DNA of 10,112 nucleotides from Candidatus Dadabacteria bacterium. GTDB lineage: Bacteria > Desulfobacterota_D > UBA1144 > Nemesobacterales > UBA2774. The stretch spans positions 1 through 10,112 of the forward strand of contig JAHKKQ010000063.1 of the NCBI GenBank assembly GCA_020027805.1, in the 5' to 3' direction. The stretch's first letter is position 1, and every line of letters begins with the position of its first letter. The notes beneath the pieces were generated by a model. The model was not told the DNA's origin. It worked only from the letters and a program-made list of their open reading frames with translations, and searched no databases. A program made the position numbers and the translations under genes. Positions 6,239-10,112 of this stretch are shown here, piece by piece.

Positions 6239-6349
6239 ACGCGGCCCGGGCCTGTGTTCGGTCATCGATCAAACGCATTCGCATATCGAGTATCCCGGAA
6301 GGGAGCTGAATCTTGCTGATTATGCAGTTGGGATTTCTCTGTTATTATA

Positions 6350-7255
6350 ATGGACGATACGGAAAGACCTCACGGGGGATTATTGTACAAATTATCTAAA
6401 ATCAGGTTCAGGACGTCGGAAAACTCGGTTGCGCTCTTCTCCGACTTCCTTCTCGGGCTGGGCTCTCTCGGAGTTTCCGAAGACGTGAAGGAGGACGGGG
6501 TCTATGAGATCTCTTCATACTTTCCTATGGAGACCGATTTGTCGTCTGTAATGAGAAGCATCGGGGACTATGCGGAGTTTGTCGAGGACAGCGTTACCGG
6601 GGCAAAATTAGTTACTTTGGGGGTGGAGCATATAGACCGCTCCAGCTGGGAGGTTTGGAAGACGGTTCTGACCAAGGTAAGGGCCGGCGAAAAGGTCGTG
6701 ATCGTGCCGCCGTGGGAGAAACACACGCCCGAAGCAGGTGAGGTGGTAATCGAGATAAATCCTTCGCTTGCATTCGGGACGGGACACCACGAGACGACAA
6801 GACTTTGCATCGCTTTCATCGAGGAGGTCGCCGGGACGAAGAAAGTCAAGAGCATGCTCGACGTCGGATGCGGGAGCGCGATTCTCGCAATTTCCGCTTA
6901 TAAGCTCGGTATTGAAGACGTGACGGGCTTCGATACCGATCCTATCGCTATCTCGGAATCGAGAAAGAACGCGGAAAGGAATTCGGTGCTCGACAAGATA
7001 AAGTTCTTTTGCGGCTTTATTCAAAGTGTCCGCGGCGTTTATGACCTTATCGTCGCTAATGTCTATCTGGAGCCTATATATCACATGAGAGGGGAATTTA
7101 AGTCCAGGCTCGCTCCGGGGGGCACACTCGTTATTTCAGGTATTCCATGCAAAAGAAGGGACGAGGCTTTAAGATGCCTCGTCGGCGCCGGATTCAGGCT
7201 CGACAAGGAAACGATAGAAGGCGAGTGGGTCGCGTTCGGGTTCAGGCTCGATTGA
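6350..7255 (+). CDS. prmA: Ribosomal protein L11 methyltransferase
   Basis: PrmA methylates ribosomal protein L11 using S-adenosylmethionine. In the 301-residue reading, the N-terminal substrate-recognition domain occupies about 12-110. The PrmA hallmark NPSLAFGTGHHETT (137-150) precedes the SAM motif LDVGCGSAILAISAYKLG (170-187), the acidic FDTDP (194-198) and the IVANVYLEPI segment (234-243), which matches the E. coli VVANILAGPL. The family is near 290-300 residues. The start is uncertain: ATG 6350 overlaps a TATAAT-like element (6346-6351). In-frame TTG 6383, behind a GGGGGA run (6374-6379), would give an N terminus (YKLSKIRFRT) lining up with the E. coli PrmA start. It shares a 146-base divergent region with dksA copy 1, and mtnA follows 63 bases downstream on the same strand. 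A general class I methyltransferase is less likely given the AFGTGHH signature. Confidence 0.92.
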   Translation: MDDTERPHGGLLYKLSKIRFRTSENSVALFSDFLLGLGSLGVSEDVKEDGVYEISSYFPMETDLSSVMRSIGDYAEFVEDSVTGAKLVTLGVEHIDRSSWEVWKTVLTKVRAGEKVVIVPPWEKHTPEAGEVVIEINPSLAFGTGHHETTRLCIAFIEEVAGTKKVKSMLDVGCGSAILAISAYKLGIEDVTGFDTDPIAISESRKNAERNSVLDKIKFFCGFIQSVRGVYDLIVANVYLEPIYHMRGEFKSRLAPGGTLVISGIPCKRRDEALRCLVGAGFRLDKETIEGEWVAFGFRLD

Positions 7256-7318
7256 TAACAAGGCACGCTCCGGTATTCTTCCAGGCGAATCCATGATAAA
7301 ACTTGATGGGTGGTATAC

Positions 7319-8353
7319 ATGCCTTCTTTTAATACGATAGAGTGGAAAGAGAACACAGTGGTGATGATAGACCAGACCGGGCTGCCCGGAGAGGAGTCGT
7401 ACGTCGTATGCAAGACGTACGAGGACGTGGCGGATGCGATAAAACGCATGGTCATCAGGGGCGCCCCCGCTATAGGTGTCGCGGCAGCCATGGGTGTCGC
7501 GCTCGGGGCGATTAGCCTGCGGACGACGAAGAGAGACGAATTCACAGCCGAAGTAAAAAGGATCGCGGGGGTGATACTGCGGACGAGACCCACGGCGGTT
7601 AACCTTGCCTGGGCTGTAAAAAGGATGCTCGGGATTCTCGACGAGGCTGAAGGGGATGTGGAGCAGCTAAAGTCGAGACTTGTCGGGGAGGCCCGGTACA
7701 TACTTGAAGAAGATATAGATACCTGTAAAAGGATCGGACAAACCGGAGCCGGGCTCATTAAAGACAACTCAATAGTCCTGACCCACTGTAATGCCGGCGC
7801 CCTGGCGACCGGGGGTTACGGGACCGCTCTGGGCGTTATAAGGGCGGCTGTAGAGGGGGGTAAGAAGATAGAGGTCATTGCCACCGAAACAAGGCCTTTC
7901 CTTCAGGGCGCCCGGCTCACCGCATGGGAGCTCGACAGGGACGGCATCCCTGTTTCTCTGATCACCGATAACATGGCGGGTTATATAATGAGTAAGGGTA
8001 TGATAAACGCCGTTGTCGTGGGGGCCGACAGGATTGCCAGGAACGGGGACGTCGCGAACAAGATAGGGACTTACACCCTATCGGTTCTCGCAAGATCCCA
8101 TAATATCCCATTTTATGTGGCGGCCCCGGTGTCGACTATTGACTTCGATTGTCCCGGCGGGGAATTCATTCCCATCGAAGAAAGGAACCCCGATGAGGTC
8201 ACCCATATATCCGGCATCAGGATAGCGCCCGAGGTGAATGTCTATAACCCGGCCTTCGATATAACACCTAACGAGAATATTAGCGCGATAATAACCGAAA
8301 AGGGTATTGTAGTGAAACCGTTCGCTGTGAATCTCCTGAAGTTGCGTGAATAG
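7319..8353 (+). CDS. mtnA: S-methyl-5-thioribose-1-phosphate isomerase
   Basis: MtnA converts methylthioribose-1-phosphate to methylthioribulose-1-phosphate in the methionine salvage pathway. The 344-residue protein is of usual length and belongs to the eIF2B-like isomerases. Visible family landmarks are IRGAPAIG (46-53), TRPTAVNLAWAV (89-100), THCNAGALATGGYGTALG (155-172) with the catalytic Cys157, ETRPFLQGARLTAWEL (190-205), and VGADRIARNGDVANKIGTY (234-252) with the catalytic Asp237. ATG 7319 is chosen because the family starts shortly before the TIEW strand; in-frame GTG 7310 is possible. A GGTGG five bases upstream is a weak ribosome binding site. It follows prmA on the same strand and ends eight bases before the convergent dksA copy 2. 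No other methionine salvage gene is in the window. Ribose-1,5-bisphosphate isomerase is a related alternative but fits less well. Confidence 0.95.
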   Translation: MPSFNTIEWKENTVVMIDQTGLPGEESYVVCKTYEDVADAIKRMVIRGAPAIGVAAAMGVALGAISLRTTKRDEFTAEVKRIAGVILRTRPTAVNLAWAVKRMLGILDEAEGDVEQLKSRLVGEARYILEEDIDTCKRIGQTGAGLIKDNSIVLTHCNAGALATGGYGTALGVIRAAVEGGKKIEVIATETRPFLQGARLTAWELDRDGIPVSLITDNMAGYIMSKGMINAVVVGADRIARNGDVANKIGTYTLSVLARSHNIPFYVAAPVSTIDFDCPGGEFIPIEERNPDEVTHISGIRIAPEVNVYNPAFDITPNENISAIITEKGIVVKPFAVNLLKLRE

Positions 8354-8361
8354 CCATATTA

Positions 8362-8760
8362 CTATTGCCTTTCCAGGTCTTCCTGGCAGGAAAGGCATAG
8401 CTTCGTGAACGGCATGGCTGCGAGCCTTTCCCTGTCGATTTCCTCTTCGCACGACTCGCATATGCCGTAAGTCCCTGTCTCGATCCTTTTTAATGCATCG
8501 TCGACATAAGTGAGCTTCTCCCTTTCTCTGTCGGCGAGCATGAGGGCTAGTTCCCTGTCTCTGTCCGTTGAGGCGTGGTCGTAGAAATCTCCTATGTCGA
8601 ACTTCAGATGGTCGGATTCCGCTCTCATCGTTTGTGTTACTTCCAAAAGGAGTTCCTTCCGCATCTGGAGGAGCATCTTTTTAACATCGTCCCGCCAATC
8701 CTTCCTTGGTTTTCTCGTTACTTTCTTCTTCGGGGGTGCTTTTTTTGTGCTCTTGGCCAT
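8362..8760 (-). CDS. DksA/TraR-family zinc-finger protein, copy 2
   Basis: A 132-residue paralogue of the gene at 5841-6203. It has a very basic, Lys/Pro-rich N-terminal tail (1-20), then a helical coiled-coil region with DFYDHA (58-63), which preserves DxxDxA, and a zinc finger CESC-17-CLSC (Cys101, 104, 122, 125). The tail might contact nucleic acid or polymerase; this is inference. It probably binds RNA polymerase like DksA, but whether it works with ppGpp cannot be told. The nearest Shine-Dalgarno (AAGGAG, minus strand) lies about 12 bases from the ATG, inside a perfect hairpin (8765-8781), and a candidate promoter at 8897-8924 gives a leader of about 130 bases. Both features contrast with the apparently leaderless copy 1. 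It is convergent with mtnA, with no terminator between. Confidence 0.9.
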   Translation of the reverse strand: MAKSTKKAPPKKKVTRKPRKDWRDDVKKMLLQMRKELLLEVTQTMRAESDHLKFDIGDFYDHASTDRDRELALMLADREREKLTYVDDALKRIETGTYGICESCEEEIDRERLAAMPFTKLCLSCQEDLERQ

Positions 8761-8764
8761 GGTG

Positions 8765-8781
8765 ATAAGGGGTCTCCTTAT
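8765..8781 (-). promoter_or_regulatory. Hairpin covering the ribosome binding site of dksA copy 2
   Basis: On the minus strand ATAAGG-AGACC-CCTTAT is a perfect six-base stem with a five-base loop, ending four bases before ATG 8760. Its 5' arm and loop contain AAGGAG, the only Shine-Dalgarno in reach. When folded, the site is hidden or the SD-to-ATG distance is altered. Translational control is inferred. Confidence 0.45.
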
Positions 8782-8896
8782 TCATTACTAGATTACTTAA
8801 ACGCCTATAACGGCTTCTATATTAAGACCGTACCGTGAAACCAGATCCGAATAAATCACTCGTCGGTCAATCTGAAATCAAAAGCAAAGGTGTATT

Positions 8897-8924
8897 AAGA
8901 TAAGTACATTAATCGGTTTGTCAA
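8897..8924 (-). promoter_or_regulatory. Candidate promoter of dksA copy 2
   Basis: On the minus strand a perfect TTGACA (8924-8919) is followed after 16 bases by TATCTT (8902-8897), which matches TATAAT at four positions. The start would be near 8890, leaving an untranslated leader of about 130 bases before ATG 8760. Confidence 0.35.
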
Positions 8925-8984
8925 GAGTAAATTTCCCCCCGCAGAGGCTTATACCGCCTTCATGTGCGCCGTCACTAAAGGAAA

Positions 8985-9176
8985 ATTGATGGATCGCCCG
9001 GACTTGAACGATAATATATTTTTTACATCCGGGCGGCTCGTATTATTGAAAGCGTCTTGGGACATAACTCGATCAGGCGGGCAACCTCCGCCTTTCAGCA
9101 CATAGCGCATGGGACTATCGATATCGGGACCGTGCGCGGACAGGGTCTGCGTACCGCCGGTGTTTCGCAGGCGGTA
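8985..9176. other. Palindrome-rich, gene-poor intergenic region (8761-9263)
   Basis: The 503-base gap between dksA copy 2 and the hydroxylase gene has no convincing coding sequence. Besides the dksA-2 leader and promoter it holds four consecutive inverted repeats within 190 bases. These are CGCCCGGA/TCCGGGCG (8995-9002 with 9028-9035, 25-base loop), AGGCGG/CCGCCT (9075-9080 with 9088-9093), GCGCATGG/CCGTGCGC (9105-9112 with 9130-9137, one G-U pair) and TACCGCC/GGCGGTA (9152-9158 with 9170-9176). None has a T-run typical of an intrinsic terminator. They could be a structured RNA, a cluster of protein sites or a decayed element. I do not recognise tmRNA, 6S, SRP or RNase P signatures. Confidence 0.35.
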
Positions 9177-9263
9177 ATGAATGATTCCCGCTTTGCCCGG
9201 CGGATATGTTTTCTTACCCGCGAAACTTACAGGTTGGGGTGCTTCCGATACGCGTTATCCCTC

Positions 9264-10061
9264 TTACTGCTTGTAAAACTTCTTTTCCCAATCCTTGTGC
9301 CTGGCTTCCGCTTCTTTTATCAAGGGTGCGAATGACGCGGCATTTATGAGGAATTCGTTCAGCATGTTGAAAGGGAACCTCACCGGACGGACGAAGTCTA
9401 CGAACAATACCGCCCTGAAACCGTTTGTGTCGTTCCAGACCTCGTGTTCGAACGTGTCGTCGAATATAATGCTGTCTCCCTCGTCCCAGTGTGTCACTTT
9501 ATCTTCGATACGGATGCGGCACTGTTCTTTGGGTTCCGGCACTATCAGGCCCAAATGATAACGCAGGACGCCGTTATAAGGTCCTTTGTGCGCGGGGATA
9601 TGCTTTTTCGGGGCGAGGATTGAATATAATGCTGTTTTCATGCCCGGTATCTTCTTTAAAATGCGGGTCGTTTCGGGACATCTCTTCGAATTTTCATTGC
9701 TTTCGAGTCCGTATCCGGCGAGGAAAAATGTTTTCCACAGGTTATCGGTTGTTATGGTCCTTACTTCCGCCATAATCTCGTGAAAACTGGGCAGGTCCTC
9801 CTTTCTCTCCATCACCCTGTCGAGTTCTGCTCTTATTTTTGTCCATTCCTTTTCAACCTCTGCGACCCACGGAAAGGTCTTTTTTTCGTAAATCGGGAGG
9901 TTGCCGTGTTTGGCGAACAGGATGTTTGTTCTTTCCACGAACTTGATGACCAGGGTCATCAGTCCCGGCATGTACTCCTTCACTTCGTAATCCGCCTGGA
10001 ACTTATTGCCGTTTCCGTCTTTTGTTGTGTTGCTGGTGTTGTTTGGTTCTGTATCTGCCAT
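9264..10061 (-). CDS. Aspartyl/asparaginyl beta-hydroxylase-family dioxygenase
   Basis: A 265-residue soluble protein of the Fe(II)/2-oxoglutarate-dependent aspartyl/asparaginyl beta-hydroxylase family (related to human AspH and bacterial LpxO). The double-stranded beta-helix core spans about 140-228. It includes HKGPYNGVLRYHLGLIVP (158-175) and the IIFDDTFEHEVWN block (198-210), both closely matching AspH. His169 and His206 align with the two iron-binding histidines of AspH, and Arg167 with its conserved neighbour. A hydrophilic Asn/Thr-rich stretch (1-20) and a helical region (30-110) precede the core. There is no signal peptide or membrane helix. AGGAAGGA lies about eight bases before the ATG (minus strand), supporting this start. 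A 12-base palindrome, TATTTTAAAATA (10086-10097), lies just upstream. Bacterial members have varied substrates (lipid A acyl chains, peptides), so none is assigned here. It appears monocistronic. Confidence 0.9.
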   Translation of the reverse strand: MADTEPNNTSNTTKDGNGNKFQADYEVKEYMPGLMTLVIKFVERTNILFAKHGNLPIYEKKTFPWVAEVEKEWTKIRAELDRVMERKEDLPSFHEIMAEVRTITTDNLWKTFFLAGYGLESNENSKRCPETTRILKKIPGMKTALYSILAPKKHIPAHKGPYNGVLRYHLGLIVPEPKEQCRIRIEDKVTHWDEGDSIIFDDTFEHEVWNDTNGFRAVLFVDFVRPVRFPFNMLNEFLINAASFAPLIKEAEARHKDWEKKFYKQ

Positions 10062-10112
10062 GTCTATTTCCTTCCTGGACGATATTATTTTAAAATACTG
10101 TCTTCCGGATTA

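Noticed and set aside
8991..9011. On the minus strand, CGTTCAAGTCCGGGCG looks like a tRNA T-arm or the 3' remnant of a tRNA.
   Set aside because: The bases before TTCAAGT do not pair with CCGGG after it, and no D or anticodon arm is present. The GC block instead pairs with 9028-9035.
8989..9105. A 38-codon + strand frame (MDRPDLNDNI...) with AAAGGA six bases before its ATG.
   Set aside because: It runs through two of the inverted repeats, resembles nothing known and has no supporting context. A chance frame is more likely than a real small protein.
8949..9110. A minus-strand frame of 53 codons from ATG 9110, which is open for about 100 codons if read from just after the hydroxylase stop.
   Set aside because: The longer part has no start codon, there is no ribosome binding site at ATG 9110, and the composition matches no family I know. 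It might be a decayed gene, but the evidence is too thin to annotate.
9057..9335. A 92-codon + strand frame overlapping the 3' end of the hydroxylase gene.
   Set aside because: It overlaps a clearly real gene on the other strand, lacks a ribosome binding site and has a low-quality, hydrophobic C terminus that mirrors the antisense codons.
10086..10097. TATTTTAAAATA palindrome before the hydroxylase gene as an operator.
   Set aside because: A single AT-only palindrome in a promoter-proximal AT-rich stretch is easily chance, and the promoter itself runs to the window edge.

Overview
The window reads as chromosome from a Gram-negative bacterium. It encodes a BamD-type outer-membrane assembly lipoprotein, two DksA/TraR-type regulators, and PrmA, Ald and MtnA housekeeping enzymes. 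Apart from one AT-rich gene, base composition is moderate, with many AGG (Arg) and ATA (Ile) codons. This style is common in deltaproteobacteria-like lineages and uncultivated relatives. Nothing here fixes the phylum, and the 23S fragment is too short to help.

Layout. (1) 1-45 is the 3' tail of a 23S rRNA gene on the + strand; no 5S rRNA follows. (2) 229-1195 holds two small genes on the + strand: a Cas2/VapD-fold ('SinR family') protein, then a strikingly AT-rich gene with an RNxxxxH motif typical of HEPN RNases. This looks like an acquired accessory islet behind the rRNA operon. (3) 1269-2324 is alanine dehydrogenase. (4) 2325-2595 is a regulatory region with a near-consensus sigma-54 promoter and an upstream dyad, feeding (5) a secreted subtilisin-like protease (2596-4269). 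(6) 4534-5831 is a two-gene lipoprotein operon, bamD plus an NTF2/SnoaL-like lipoprotein, overlapping by ATGA and apparently transcribed from a leaderless promoter. (7) dksA-like gene 1 (minus strand) is convergent with that operon and divergent from prmA. (8) mtnA (+) follows prmA and is convergent with dksA-like gene 2 (minus). (9) 8761-9263 is a gene-poor stretch with the dksA-2 leader and four consecutive inverted repeats. (10) 9264-10061 (minus) is an aspartyl/asparaginyl beta-hydroxylase-family protein.

Most of the genes are individually ordinary. The parts worth a second look are regulatory and contextual: the sigma-54 architecture before the protease, promoter/start-codon geometry implying leaderless mRNAs (bamD, dksA-1, perhaps ald), a hairpin over the ribosome binding site of dksA-2, the missing 5S, the Cas2-like/HEPN pair, and the palindrome-rich intergenic region. 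I found no CRISPR array, insertion sequence, tRNA or replication origin.
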